From Candidatus Omnitrophota bacterium (GTDB lineage: Bacteria; Hinthialibacterota; Hinthialibacteria; Hinthialibacterales; JAKPRU01): a DNA stretch of 58,640 bases. Positions 25,989 through 35,920 of the stretch are shown here, piece after piece. Every line of letters begins with the position of its first letter. Position 1 is the stretch's first letter. The notes beneath the pieces were generated by a model, which saw only the letters and a program-made list of their open reading frames with translations, was not told the origin of the DNA and made no database searches. The position numbers and the translations under genes are program-made. The stretch covers positions 1 to 58,640 of the forward strand of contig JAKQSI010000018.1 of the NCBI GenBank assembly GCA_029570205.1, given 5' to 3'.

Positions 25989-26861
25989 TTACACTTCCGA
26001 GTCCGAATCCTCACCGAATTGCGCGCGATATTTCCGCGCCTCCTCCAGGAATCGCTCAATTCCGGCAAGGTCGGCCTTGGCGATTGTTTCCCGGATGCTC
26101 TGTAACTCCCCAATAAACTCTTCAAGCGCATTCAGTATTTCCTCCCGATTGTGCCGACAGATTTCAGTCCACAGACCGGATTCGCCTGCCGCGATGCGTG
26201 TGGCATCCTGAAATCCGGAGCCGACTACCCTGCGGGCACGGTCGTCCGGTAACTTAGCGAGAACCGAACAGAGCGTTGCCGCAATAAAATGCGGCAGATG
26301 GCTGGTTCGTGCCACCAGGTAGTCATGCTCTTCCGGCGAGAGTTCCATTACATGTGCGCCTAAAGATTCCCAGAAACAAGTAACGGTTTTCTTCGCTTCC
26401 GGGTCGGTTTCCCGTGTAGGCGTTACTACGCAGGTTCGGTTCACAAACAAGTCCGCATCCGCGTGTTCCACGCCCGTTTGATGCGACCCGGCCATCGGGT
26501 GAGAACCGACAAACCGATGTCCCGCTCCCAGAATTTCCTGACAGGTAGAGACCAGACGTGACTTGGTGCTTCCCACATCCGTAACGATTGTGCCGTTCCT
26601 GATCTTCGAACGATGTTTTTTCAGGAGATATCCGATCTGCTCAACAGGAGCCGCCAGAATGAGAAGCGAGATATCTTCCGGCCATTGTTCATCGAGAAGA
26701 AAAAACTCGGTAACGGCATTGCGTTTCAGCGCCTTTTCAAGGCGCGTTCGATTTCTGCCGATGCCGGTTATATGATGCGCCAGTCCCCTGGATCGCAGAG
26801 CAAGCCCCACCGATCCTCCCAGAAGTCCCACGCCGAGAATTGCGACTCGTTCAAATGCCAT
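25989..26861 (-). CDS. tyrA: Prephenate dehydrogenase (TyrA)
   Basis: A 290-residue NAD(P)-dependent enzyme that oxidatively decarboxylates prephenate to 4-hydroxyphenylpyruvate in tyrosine synthesis. The Rossmann motif is VAILGVGLLGGSVGLAL (6-22), and VGSHPMAGSHQTGVEHAD contains the catalytic histidine region, followed by SHLPHFIAATL. No ACT domain is fused. It begins 5 bases after the pheA stop, so the two are co-transcribed. Confidence 0.92.
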   Translation of the reverse strand: MAFERVAILGVGLLGGSVGLALRSRGLAHHITGIGRNRTRLEKALKRNAVTEFFLLDEQWPEDISLLILAAPVEQIGYLLKKHRSKIRNGTIVTDVGSTKSRLVSTCQEILGAGHRFVGSHPMAGSHQTGVEHADADLFVNRTCVVTPTRETDPEAKKTVTCFWESLGAHVMELSPEEHDYLVARTSHLPHFIAATLCSVLAKLPDDRARRVVGSGFQDATRIAAGESGLWTEICRHNREEILNALEEFIGELQSIRETIAKADLAGIERFLEEARKYRAQFGEDSDSEV

Positions 26862-26866
26862 GAGCC

Positions 26867-27934
26867 TTACCGATGAGTCCCTTTGGGGAACGAACCGAGG
26901 ACTTTCAGATACATACTTGTGGAATCGAGCTCGTGCAGCGCATCTTGAATAGCCTGGTTCTGGATATGCCCCTCCAGTTCTATAAAAAACATGTATTGCC
27001 AGGCCTCTCGCCGGGTCGGACGGGAGACCAGGTTGGTGAGATTGATTCCGTGTTTCATCATCGGCTCAAGAGTGTGATACAGTGCGCCGACACGATCACG
27101 GATGAAAATGATGAGGGCGGTTTTGTCGTCGCCGCCGGGAGGAATCTCTTCCCTGCCGATAACGAAGAAGCGTGTGGTATTTCCGGAACTGTCTTCGATT
27201 CCGTTGACTTTGACCGGAACACCGACGATTTCCGAGGCCATTCGTCCGGCAATGGCGGCGCTGGTGGGATCGTCTTTGCACAACAAAACGCCTTGTGTTG
27301 TGCTGGAGGTTTCAATCAGCTCGGCGCCCGGCAGGTTTCGTTCAAGCCACAAACGGCACTGGGCCAGTCCCTGCGGATGCGAATAAACCCGCTTAATTGT
27401 GCTCAAATCCCCATGGCTGATCAAAGCATGGACAACCGGCAGATAAATCTCCGCGATCACCCGCAGCGGGGAGGTGACAAACCGGTCCATTGTTACGGCA
27501 ATGCCGCCCTCGAACGAATTCTCAATGGCGGCAATCCCGTAATCCGCACGGTGTCGTTCCACCTCGGTAAACACGGCATCAATGGTTCGCACCGGAACGA
27601 AAACCGCCGAGCGACCGAAATGACTCATTCCAGCCAGATGGTGGTACGAGGCTTCGGGGCCCATATAGGCTACCCGAATGGTTTTTTGGAGAGACAGGCA
27701 CGCCGAGATGATCTCTTTGTATACGGCGGCGATAGCCTCTTTGGGGAAGGGTCCGTCCTGCATCTGGGTCAGACGCTCCAGGATCTCTTTCTCGCGGGCC
27801 GGGACATAAAAAGGCTCCCCGCGTTCATTCTTGATCTGACCCACTTTTTGAGCACATTCGCCACGTCGGTGAAGAAGACTCACAATCTCCCGATCGATGG
27901 CATCGATTTCTTTGCGGAGATCCGCCAAATCCAC
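26867..27934 (-). CDS. pheA: Bifunctional chorismate mutase / prephenate dehydratase (PheA)
   Basis: A 355-residue phenylalanine-branch enzyme. The AroQ-type chorismate mutase is at 1-85 (LRKEIDAIDREIVSLLHRRG), prephenate dehydratase at about 88-265 (VAYMGPEASYHHLA, NTTRFFVIG near 250) and an ACT domain at the end, giving expected feedback inhibition by phenylalanine. The start is a GTG at 27934, about 10 bases behind GGAGG. It is the first gene of pheA-tyrA, with a likely sigma-70 promoter upstream. Confidence 0.95.
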   Translation of the reverse strand: MDLADLRKEIDAIDREIVSLLHRRGECAQKVGQIKNERGEPFYVPAREKEILERLTQMQDGPFPKEAIAAVYKEIISACLSLQKTIRVAYMGPEASYHHLAGMSHFGRSAVFVPVRTIDAVFTEVERHRADYGIAAIENSFEGGIAVTMDRFVTSPLRVIAEIYLPVVHALISHGDLSTIKRVYSHPQGLAQCRLWLERNLPGAELIETSSTTQGVLLCKDDPTSAAIAGRMASEIVGVPVKVNGIEDSSGNTTRFFVIGREEIPPGGDDKTALIIFIRDRVGALYHTLEPMMKHGINLTNLVSRPTRREAWQYMFFIELEGHIQNQAIQDALHELDSTSMYLKVLGSFPKGTHR

Positions 27935-27994
27935 GTTCGTCTATCCTCCGTCCATCCGTCGTTGTCTGTTCAATAACCGCGTTTTTGTGTCGCT

Positions 27995-28022
27995 AGTATA
28001 CATGAACATCCGTTGCGCCCAA
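27995..28022 (-). promoter_or_regulatory. Putative sigma-70 promoter for pheA-tyrA
   Basis: On the minus strand TTGGGC (28022-28017), a 16-base spacer, then TATACT (28000-27995). The -10 box matches 5 of 6 and the -35 box 3 of 6. Transcription would begin near 27,988, giving a leader of roughly 50 bases to the pheA GTG. Confidence 0.45.
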
Positions 28023-28125
28023 TGAGACCTCTTGCAGGATATAACTGTTCAAAAGCATATGAACTTGTGGGGCTTGAGAAGATGATCTTTGAGGAATCCC
28101 GAGTTTCCGCATTTCGATTGAATCG

Positions 28126-28587
28126 TCAATGCAGAGTCTGTGTTTCCCCCTCCTCATCACCGGTGTCCAGCTCGGTCTCCGGTTTCAGAATGCTCTGCGT
28201 GAGAAACCGGATCGCCTCCACATCCACCTCCGATGTATCCAGCAGGAGTGATCTTTCCACAATCTGTTGATACTCAATCGGGGTAATGATCCGCTCGTGA
28301 AGCAATCCCAGCAAATACCCTCGCGCTTCGGGGGTGAGACGAATCTCCTCCAGATACTGATAGATCCGGTTCGTATGTAGCGGGATATCCGGGTAATCCT
28401 CTTCTTCCTTGATCCGATTTCGAATGTGGGTCACGACATCCAATGCCAATACGATCTCTGCCGGGTGAAAGCCGTGAGTCTCCAGCGCTTCTCCGATACG
28501 CTGGCGGACATCACCCCAGTTTTCATCATCGCCCTCGAAAGTTCGGGACAAGATGAAACTGACCATTTCCATCAATCGGGTAACCAT
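28126..28587 (-). CDS. smg: Smg family protein (DUF494)
   Basis: A 153-residue acidic protein of the Smg/DUF494 family: an N-terminal MVTRLMEMVSFILSRTFEGDD, then ALETHGFHPAEIVLALDVV and LTPEARGYLLGLLHERIITP near the C-terminal half. The molecular role is unknown. Its usual neighbour is dprA, and here it lies 49 bases downstream of dprA on the same strand, which supports the call. A GGGGGAAGT box precedes the ATG. Confidence 0.88.
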   Translation of the reverse strand: MVTRLMEMVSFILSRTFEGDDENWGDVRQRIGEALETHGFHPAEIVLALDVVTHIRNRIKEEEDYPDIPLHTNRIYQYLEEIRLTPEARGYLLGLLHERIITPIEYQQIVERSLLLDTSEVDVEAIRFLTQSILKPETELDTGDEEGETQTLH

Positions 28588-28636
28588 ACTTCCCCCCTGT
28601 TTTTTCCGTAATTATATCGGATTTTCACCGCAGTGC

Positions 28637-29830
28637 CTATCCCGCACGACGAAACCGGGTTCCTGCCAGGCGTTCGACAATGCCCCGAAGCTCCATCATA
28701 GCCAGCAGGGGCGACAGTTTATGGACAGGAACGGAAATGGACCGAGACAATTCATCGATATGAACCGGCTCATCGGAGAGCGCGTCATAGATGGTTTTCT
28801 CCTCCGGAGAGAGCGTCGCGAGCGGGGTCGATTTCGGTATGGGTTCAGGACCTTTCCGTCGGGAGGGTCCGGGCACAGGAGGCGGAAGTTCCAGTTCCCG
28901 CCGGAAAATTTCGATTTGAGCCTCCAGTTCGCACAGGATATCTTCGGGCCGGGTAATCAATTTGGCCCCGGAATCACGGATCAGGGCATTGGTTCCCCGG
29001 CTGGTCTCGCTGGTGACCTTGCCCGGCACGGCAAAAACCTCTCGATTCTGTTCCAGGGCAAACCGCGCCGTATGAAGGGCGCCACTGTGTTCGCTTGCTT
29101 CCACAACCACCACTCCGAGACTCAGGCCGGAAATGACCCTGTTGCGGGGAGGGAAATTGCGGCTTTGCGGCGCTGTGTCGTACGGGAATTCAGACAGCAA
29201 AGCGCCGGACTTGCGGATCTGCCGGGTCAGTTCCTCATTGTGGCGGGGATAGCAGATTTTGATTCCATTTCCGAGCACCGCCAGCGTTCGACCTTTTCCA
29301 CGGAGCGCGCCCCTGTGAGCCGCCGTGTCGATCCCCATGGCCAGGCCGCTGGTGACCGTCAGCCCTTTTTCAGCCAGAAAACACGCGATGTCCGAGGCGC
29401 ACCGACAACCGTAATCGCTCGCGTTCCGCGACCCCACAATACCCACCGAAAGAAGGTCTTCCGGATGGTATGTTCCCCAGATATAAAGAACTGGCGGTGG
29501 AGAGGAGATCTCCCGCAACAGGCGCGGATACCCCGGCTCATCCAGAAGAAGCAGTTGCACACCATGCTTCTGAAGCCATTCGATTTCCCGTTCGACCTGG
29601 CGGTCAAACTCGCCCCGACCCGCCTGGGCAATCACTTCCGCCGCCTTCTCGTTCATCCCTTCAACAGACAGCAAATCCCCGAGAGACGCCGATAGAACCT
29701 GTTCCGGTGTGCCGAAACGGTGAAGGAGGCGACGCAGACGCACTGCACCCATCCGAGGGCAACGAAGCAATTTCAGGTAGGGTCCGTGGCGGACAGGATC
29801 AATCGAACGGTGCGTTGCGCTTGTTTCCAC
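28637..29830 (-). CDS. dprA: DNA-processing protein DprA
   Basis: Loads RecA on incoming single-stranded DNA during natural transformation. It has N-terminal helix-hairpin-helix/SAM-like residues, the Rossmann-like core starting at VGIVGSRNASDYGCRCA, and VVVEASEHSGALHTARFAL with FAVPGKVTSETSRGTN. A C-terminal winged helix lies at about 330-400. The start is unclear: a TTG at 29842 touches the GGAGG, while the GTG at 29830 sits 12 bases from it, so I chose the latter. Known partner smg follows. Confidence 0.92.
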   Translation of the reverse strand: METSATHRSIDPVRHGPYLKLLRCPRMGAVRLRRLLHRFGTPEQVLSASLGDLLSVEGMNEKAAEVIAQAGRGEFDRQVEREIEWLQKHGVQLLLLDEPGYPRLLREISSPPPVLYIWGTYHPEDLLSVGIVGSRNASDYGCRCASDIACFLAEKGLTVTSGLAMGIDTAAHRGALRGKGRTLAVLGNGIKICYPRHNEELTRQIRKSGALLSEFPYDTAPQSRNFPPRNRVISGLSLGVVVVEASEHSGALHTARFALEQNREVFAVPGKVTSETSRGTNALIRDSGAKLITRPEDILCELEAQIEIFRRELELPPPVPGPSRRKGPEPIPKSTPLATLSPEEKTIYDALSDEPVHIDELSRSISVPVHKLSPLLAMMELRGIVERLAGTRFRRAG

Positions 29831-29882
29831 GGGCCGATCCAACCTCCAACCCTCACTCCGCCTGTCATCTCAGGATTCGCGA

Positions 29883-30503
29883 TCAACCTCCGGGCGGGGT
29901 CAGGATATAGTCCATACCCAACGGCTGAAGAACCTTCTCCAAAATCGGTTTGAAATACTGGATAAACATGGGATTCTGTCGGATCGGGTCCCAGTAAACA
30001 TACAGGATACTACCCAGAATCCCGACAACAACCAGAAGAGTGATCGCTTTACCCCTGGGGCTTTCCAGGGAGGTCTTGATTCGCTGGCTGAGGGGCGGGC
30101 GCGGAACCTTGTCCTGCCGCTTCCGGATGATTTTATCCTTGTCACATTCCAGGCTGCCGATTGTTTCATTGAGAAGGATATTTGCGCAATGCCATTCGAT
30201 CAGCGTTTTGTTGATCTCAATCGCAGACAGGGAGGCGAATCCATCCAGGGAAATTGTGCGCTTCACAGTGGTGAGAACCGATTGACCGATGTGATAATCC
30301 TTTTTGATGAGCGACATCAGACGGCTGTGGTGTTCCGCGACAATTGTCTTGATTTTTTGAAACTCAGGGTCCAGGCGGGCAACTTCCTGGGGATCCTCCA
30401 CATAGAACACCGTTGTCAGGATGCGATAAAAATCCAACCAGATTTTCATCAACATTTTCAGTTCTTCAATCTGTTCGTCGATTTCCTCTATATTCGCTGC
30501 CAT
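29883..30503 (-). CDS. Uncharacterised membrane-anchored helical protein
   Basis: I do not recognise this 206-residue protein. A mainly helical soluble part (EEIDEQIEELKMLMKIWLDF) is followed by a basic stretch and one transmembrane helix at about 152-170 (AITLLVVVGILGSILYVYW), then a short tail of about 35 residues ending in TPPGG. The start at 30503 is chosen for its GGAG box; an upstream start adds 18 residues. It lies 40-50 bases ahead of dprA on the same strand. Confidence 0.6.
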   Translation of the reverse strand: MAANIEEIDEQIEELKMLMKIWLDFYRILTTVFYVEDPQEVARLDPEFQKIKTIVAEHHSRLMSLIKKDYHIGQSVLTTVKRTISLDGFASLSAIEINKTLIEWHCANILLNETIGSLECDKDKIIRKRQDKVPRPPLSQRIKTSLESPRGKAITLLVVVGILGSILYVYWDPIRQNPMFIQYFKPILEKVLQPLGMDYILTPPGG

Positions 30504-30617
30504 AACTCGTACTCCGTTGGGTCCTTCTCCAGACAAGCGGCTGGTATTCCGGCACACCGGAGATTACTCTCCGGGAACCGGAACAGGCGAAATACGGTAC
30601 CCGCAACCGCTGAAAAG

Positions 30618-31226
30618 TCAAGTTGATCGGGTCTTGCCCGCCAGACGTTTCTTGATCCAGGAGAATCCTTTGCTTTTCAAATGACAGGCTTCCTCAAAGG
30701 TTTCCAGGATGGTTCCCATGTCGTACAAAACGGCGATCTGCTCCAGCTCCTCCGCCACTTTCGGGGTAAACGAGACCCCGAAACAACATTGGTACAGGTG
30801 GACCACGCGTTGGATTTTGTCTTCCGCGTCGAGGGAAGTCAAATACCGCAGATACATTCCAGGCGGGACTGCGCAGCGACGCGAGAGTCGCTCCCGGATT
30901 TCGGCTTCGGAGAAAGGAACTTGCAGCGGTTCCTGGATTCGAAACGAAACGAGGAAAGGATGGTCCCTCCGTTCCAGATAGTTCTCCGCCGCCAATTGCC
31001 CCAAGACCAATGGAACCGTTTGGAGGGCAGAGCCGGTCCAGTCGGCGAGGTCCTGCGCGGCGACTCCGGCCCAGCCGGGGATAAGGTTGGTTTCCAGCTC
31101 AATCTCAACCAGTTTTCGAAAAAGATTCCATGCAACGGGACCGAACTCCCGTGCCATTTTCTGAGGCAAACCACTTTCCTCAATCCAGCGGGGGAACCGT
31201 ATTGTCAGAGGGTCCGGACTGCTCAC
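30618..31226 (-). CDS. Uncharacterised protein, possibly DnaD-like
   Basis: About 200 residues. The N-terminal half looks like a winged-helix fold (EFGPVAWNLFRKLVEIE, TGSALQTVPLVLGQLAAENYLERR). The C-terminal part (VVHLYQCCFGVSFTPKVAEE, FEEACHLKSKGFSWIKKRL) has the general pattern of DnaD/DnaB2 C-terminal domains used in replication initiation. That is a weak, by-eye resemblance. The start is uncertain: TTG at 31256 overlaps cysE by 77 bases, GTG at 31226 by 47, and ATG at 31157 by none. Confidence 0.5.
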   Translation of the reverse strand: MSSPDPLTIRFPRWIEESGLPQKMAREFGPVAWNLFRKLVEIELETNLIPGWAGVAAQDLADWTGSALQTVPLVLGQLAAENYLERRDHPFLVSFRIQEPLQVPFSEAEIRERLSRRCAVPPGMYLRYLTSLDAEDKIQRVVHLYQCCFGVSFTPKVAEELEQIAVLYDMGTILETFEEACHLKSKGFSWIKKRLAGKTRST

Positions 31227-31926
31227 CGGGAGGACTGAACTCTCCTTTCGAGGCAAGTTGAATCAATTCGCAACGTTCTACATCATGGCACTTCAGGTGT
31301 TCATGAATGCAGTCGATCTCTTTCTGCAGCAGCATGAGGCGTTCCGCAATGGGGTCCGGCAGGTCGCTATGCTGCAAATCCACACCTTTTTGCACTTTGA
31401 CCCCATCCCGAACTACGACCCGTCCCGGGACCCCGACTACGGTGCAATTGGATGGGACGTTTTTCAATACAACCGCCTGCGCGCCGATTTTGCAGTTGTC
31501 GCCGATAGTGATATTCCCCAGGACCTTCGCGCCTGCGGAAACCATCACATTATTTCCAAGTGTCGGGTGGCGTTTCCCGGTCTCTTTTCCGGTGCCGCCA
31601 AGGGTCACTCCCTGAAACAACACACAATCGTTTCCGACAATCGCCGTTTCCCCAATGACCACACCCATGCCATGGTCGATAAAGAACCCTTCTCCGATTT
31701 GCGCGCCGGGATGAATCTCAACGCCGGTGATGAAACGGGCGATCTGCGAGAGGAGTCGGGGCAGAAATGGGATACCCATTCGGTGAAGAAGATGGGCGAT
31801 ACGATGCGCGATGATGGCGTGAAATCCCGCATAAGTGAACAGGACCTCCACCGCTCCCCAGAATCCCCGTGCCGCCGGGTCGTTGTCCAGCGCCGAACGG
31901 AAGTCACGATACAATGTCTTTAACAT
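31180..31926 (-). CDS. cysE: Serine O-acetyltransferase CysE
   Basis: Makes O-acetylserine from serine and acetyl-CoA, the first step of cysteine synthesis. The 248-residue protein has the left-handed beta-helix hexapeptide repeats and the catalytic GEGFFIDHGMGVVIGE and FQGVTLGGTGKETGKRHP segments, with PGRVV near the end of the fold. The C-terminal extension after about 190 is longer than in short EpsC-type enzymes and overlaps the next gene. GAGG lies 5 bases upstream of the ATG. No cysK is in the window. Confidence 0.93.
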   Translation of the reverse strand: MLKTLYRDFRSALDNDPAARGFWGAVEVLFTYAGFHAIIAHRIAHLLHRMGIPFLPRLLSQIARFITGVEIHPGAQIGEGFFIDHGMGVVIGETAIVGNDCVLFQGVTLGGTGKETGKRHPTLGNNVMVSAGAKVLGNITIGDNCKIGAQAVVLKNVPSNCTVVGVPGRVVVRDGVKVQKGVDLQHSDLPDPIAERLMLLQKEIDCIHEHLKCHDVERCELIQLASKGEFSPPGEQSGPSDNTVPPLD

Positions 31927-32084
31927 GAGAACCTCGCTGAGCGAACCATTCCAGTTTTTAGTTTACAAGGTTAGTTTATCATTGATCGGATTTTTGCCAT
32001 AGCGCATTATTACAGGTAGTAGAGATCGGGGAAGTCCGGCGACACGCCGAAAAAGATCTATTTTCAAATCGAGGAGACAGGACG

Positions 32085-32960
32085 ATGCGACCGGACACAA
32101 ATCGTCGGGAGTTTCTGAAACAAACCGGCTTCGCGGCAATCGGCGGCATGGGGATCGGTGCGGCCGGGGAAACATCCGCCTCTGCAGAAATGCCGATGGT
32201 TCGGATCGGTTCGCTTACGGTCTCGCGCCTGATTATCGGCGGCAACACGTTTTCGGGGCACGCTCACCAGCCGGGCGATGTCGGCAGACAAATGACCGAT
32301 TGGTACACTGTCGAACGGATCAAATCAACTTTGGAACAGGCAGCGGATGTGGGCATCAACACCTTCCTGGGACGCGCAGACCAGCATATTATGCGAATGC
32401 TACAGGAATACTGGAACGGCGGAGGGCGTATCCGGAACTGGATTGCCCAAAGCGCCCCCGAATTCGCCGACTTGAGCCGGAACATCCGTGAGGTCGCCGA
32501 ATGCGGCGGGAAGGCAATGTATATTCAGGGTGCGCATATCGATAAGTTATTCAAAAAAGGCAAGTTAGATGATGTCCGGCCCTGGCTAGAGGAAATCCGG
32601 GAACGAGGCATGTCGGTCGGAGCGGGATCACACCGTCCCGATGTTTTGCTCCTAATCCAGGAGAAAGGCTGGCCGGTCGATTTCTACATGCAGTGCTGTT
32701 ACAACCTCTCGGACCGGAGTGAGGAATACCTGGCCGAGGACCGTGAAAAGGCTTTTGCCGCCATTCGGCAACTGGAAAAACCGACCATTGCATTTAAGAT
32801 TCTGGCTGCCGGAAGAAACAACCCCGAAGAGGCTTTCAAATCCGCTTTTGAAAACATCAAACGGACCGATGCGGTTTGTGTCGGATTTTTTATGAAAGAC
32901 AGACCGCACGAGATGCAACAAAACGTGGATCTGACGCAAAAGTACGGCAGGACCGGGTGA
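32085..32960 (+). CDS. Tat-exported aldo/keto reductase-like protein
   Basis: A 291-residue protein with a twin-arginine signal (NRREFLKQTGFAAIGGMGIG). The mature part resembles the TIM-barrel folds of aldo/keto reductase-related secreted proteins found in Planctomycetes and relatives: SRLIIGGNTFSGHAHQPGD, VGINTFLGRADQ, and late IAFKILAAGRNNPEEAF with a CVGFFMKD strand. The canonical D-Y-K-H tetrad of AKRs is not clearly complete, so an enzymatic role is uncertain. It is followed by glnB with no evident functional link. Confidence 0.65.
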   Translation: MRPDTNRREFLKQTGFAAIGGMGIGAAGETSASAEMPMVRIGSLTVSRLIIGGNTFSGHAHQPGDVGRQMTDWYTVERIKSTLEQAADVGINTFLGRADQHIMRMLQEYWNGGGRIRNWIAQSAPEFADLSRNIREVAECGGKAMYIQGAHIDKLFKKGKLDDVRPWLEEIRERGMSVGAGSHRPDVLLLIQEKGWPVDFYMQCCYNLSDRSEEYLAEDREKAFAAIRQLEKPTIAFKILAAGRNNPEEAFKSAFENIKRTDAVCVGFFMKDRPHEMQQNVDLTQKYGRTG

Positions 32961-32971
32961 ATGGCTATTAA

Positions 32972-33382
<411 letters not shown>

Positions 33383-33556
33383 TCCTCTTTATCGACGAAA
33401 ACCGCAGCGAACCTCGGACAATCAGCGAATCTTTTGATAACCTTGTGTCTGGAGAGAGTCCGATTGCCGAAAGAAAAAGAGTCCCGACATCGTTGGTCTC
33501 GCTTTTTCTCGCGAAGAGACCCAAATAAATCACTTCACCATCCGATTGGGAGAACC

Positions 33557-35620
33557 ATGATGTCTCATTTCCGCAATAAAATGATCGCTTGCCTGGTACT
33601 GATGCCGACACTCTGTGCGCCTGGAAGTCGGTGCGAGATTTCTTCCCTGGATCGATTCCTTCCGCAGAACACCATGTCCTATTTGGTTGTGAAGGACGTT
33701 CAGGGGATTCAGGAGGCCGCTCACCAGACGGCCTTCTATGAAGTCTGGGACAGCGCGGGAATGCAGGCAATGCGGGCCGAAATGACGGAGATTTGGAAGA
33801 AGACTGTGGTCAGTCGTACGCGGGTTGATCCGCTCAACTTTATCCGGGCGATCAAGAAAGACGCTGTGCTGGGGATCGGCCTGAACTTCGATCCGGCTTT
33901 GGGATTCCCGAAAGGACTTTCTCATTCCATCGTGCTTGCTGTCGAGGACCCCGAAGGGGAGTTTAAGAACATTGTTGCCACAACAAAGAAATCTCTGGAG
34001 CAAAGCAATCCAGGAAACCCGTTAAAATCTTTCACCCACAAAGGGGCCGAAATTGTTGTGCTGTCGGCATCGGGAGAACCCGAAATCTCAGCAACGACTA
34101 TGCCGGGCGTGTTTTTCCTTTGCCTGGGGGAACCGGACCTGGCGGCGAAAACCATCGATCAAGGAACGCAAAAGGAACCGGCGGGATTCATTTCCACCGA
34201 AACTTATCCGGCTCTGGTGGGCCTGTTCCAGAAAGGGGACTTGTCGCTGGCCTGGGTGGATGCCAACAAGGTCGTCGCTATCCTTCAGGACATCATGCGG
34301 TCCTCTAATCCGAATTCGGACCCTGCGGCCCTCCTCGGTAAAATCGGAATTGATAACGCCTCTTCTTATTATTTGCGCACTTACATTGATCATCGAGGAT
34401 TCTTCCGGGAACAGATTGTGGGATTTGACGGTCCCGTCCATGGGCTGTTGAAGTTCTTTTTCCACCCCGGAGAATTGACACGAATGGACTATTTCTCGCC
34501 GGAATCCGACTTTGTGATGAACATGTCGCTGGGATCCGTGAGTGAACTCTGGGCGAACTGGAAGGACCTGATCCAGACAATTGGCGGGCAGAAAGCGCTG
34601 GAAGGGCTGAACGCCGCTGTGCAGGCGTTCGAGATGATGCTGGGCTTTTCGTTTGAAAAGGATCTGTTTCCATCTATCGGAAATGAATTCGCTTTGGGAT
34701 TGGAGGGGGAGCGCATGACGGTTTTTCTGCAAGCAGCAGATGAGAAAAAACTCGCCGAACTGATGCCGAAATTGCTTCTTTTGTGGGAAGTGACTCCTGA
34801 ACAGATGCAAGTGGAGGGGACCACCTACAGCCGGGCACAGATTCCCAATTCGGACATGGCGCTGTTTTATGGAGTGAATAAGGGATTCCTGACCATCAGC
34901 AACACCCCGGAAGGATACCTGGCGGCGATCAAGGAACCGGAGAAGAAATTGTCGATTCTGGAAAGCCGCCGCTACGGCAAAGCCCTGTCCAATATGCCCC
35001 CCGCGAATAGCGCGATCACCATTACCGATCTGCGCGGAATGGCGACCTATACCTCCATAATGATGAACCTCCAAAAGGCATTCGGAGGGGGACAAGCCAC
35101 GGGGGCGCTGGACCTGTCGTTTCTGGGGGACGAGACATTCCCGATTGTGGATGTTGCTGTGGCACAGGAAGATCGGTTGATTCGATGGTCTTATTCGGAA
35201 TCGGGAATGGAAAGGATTTTTACTGCATTTTCGCTGCTGAAAACGATCTCTCAACAACTCCTGTCCGGACAGGCGAAGGACAGCCTGAGCCGATGTGAGA
35301 GCGATCTGAAAGCGCTGAAAATCGGTTTGGATTGTTATTTCCTCGACAACACACGTTATCCGGACAGTCTGGACCAGCTGACGGAGCCGATCAAGTATTT
35401 GAGTGTTATTCCGTCGGATCCATGGACCGGAAAACCGTATTACTACGAACATCGCGGGCACAGCTATATCCTGGTCGGAGCCGGGCCGGATGGGAAAATC
35501 GATCTGGATACGAAGACGATTGAGGGCGAGTTTACTGAGGAGAAGATCCCCGCCGGCGCCCGATACGATCCGGCGAAGGGACCGGATGCGGCCGGAGACG
35601 TGATTCGAGTCGGGCCATAA
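33557..35620 (+). CDS. DUF3352-like protein fused to a GspG-like pseudopilin C-terminal domain
   Basis: 687 residues from the ATG at 33557 (GGGAG box; an adjacent ATG at 33560 is equivalent). A signal peptide (MIACLVLMPTLCA) is followed by a long domain of about 520 residues resembling DUF3352 (YLVVKDVQGIQEAAHQTAFY). The C-terminal 110 residues (SDLKALKIGLDCYFLDNTRY, VIPSDPWTGKPYYY, VGAGPDGKID) match the globular domain of type II secretion major pseudopilins. The pilin N-terminal helix is absent, so it is not assembled as a pilus. It is probably envelope-located; function unknown. Confidence 0.72.
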   Translation: MMSHFRNKMIACLVLMPTLCAPGSRCEISSLDRFLPQNTMSYLVVKDVQGIQEAAHQTAFYEVWDSAGMQAMRAEMTEIWKKTVVSRTRVDPLNFIRAIKKDAVLGIGLNFDPALGFPKGLSHSIVLAVEDPEGEFKNIVATTKKSLEQSNPGNPLKSFTHKGAEIVVLSASGEPEISATTMPGVFFLCLGEPDLAAKTIDQGTQKEPAGFISTETYPALVGLFQKGDLSLAWVDANKVVAILQDIMRSSNPNSDPAALLGKIGIDNASSYYLRTYIDHRGFFREQIVGFDGPVHGLLKFFFHPGELTRMDYFSPESDFVMNMSLGSVSELWANWKDLIQTIGGQKALEGLNAAVQAFEMMLGFSFEKDLFPSIGNEFALGLEGERMTVFLQAADEKKLAELMPKLLLLWEVTPEQMQVEGTTYSRAQIPNSDMALFYGVNKGFLTISNTPEGYLAAIKEPEKKLSILESRRYGKALSNMPPANSAITITDLRGMATYTSIMMNLQKAFGGGQATGALDLSFLGDETFPIVDVAVAQEDRLIRWSYSESGMERIFTAFSLLKTISQQLLSGQAKDSLSRCESDLKALKIGLDCYFLDNTRYPDSLDQLTEPIKYLSVIPSDPWTGKPYYYEHRGHSYILVGAGPDGKIDLDTKTIEGEFTEEKIPAGARYDPAKGPDAAGDVIRVGP

Positions 35621-35659
35621 CCGTCGGGCGGACGCAATTTCCGAATTGGCGGGGGTTTG

Positions 35660-35687
35660 TTGACATACCCCTTGGCCTTGATAAACT
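35660..35687 (+). promoter_or_regulatory. Putative sigma-70 promoter for secDF
   Basis: A perfect TTGACA (35660-35665), a 16-base spacer, then TAAACT (35682-35687), 4 of 6. It lies in the 300-base gap between the DUF3352-like gene and secDF and would give a leader of about 225 bases. I see no other gene in that gap. Confidence 0.5.
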
Positions 35688-35920
35688 TTCAATTCTGCCT
35701 GTCCGACACAAAATACTCCGTGGGGACCCGACACCAATCCGTGAAGGGACCTTTTGTCTGCGAGGGATTTCTTGTCGGGCCGGTGGGGTGGAACGCCTTC
35801 TTAAGACTTGTTCCATGAGATTTCGAGATGTATTTCCCGGAGTGTTTCGGGAACACATCCACCTATTTGTCGATCCCGGTCTGCGATCCATGAAAGACCG
35901 CGTAGAGGAGCATATCCGGA

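Noticed and set aside
26873-27976. Plus-strand 367-residue open frame
   Set aside because: It is antisense to pheA, which has complete catalytic domains and a good start.
34088-35737. Minus-strand 549-residue open frame
   Set aside because: It is antisense to the DUF3352-like gene, with no recognisable domain.
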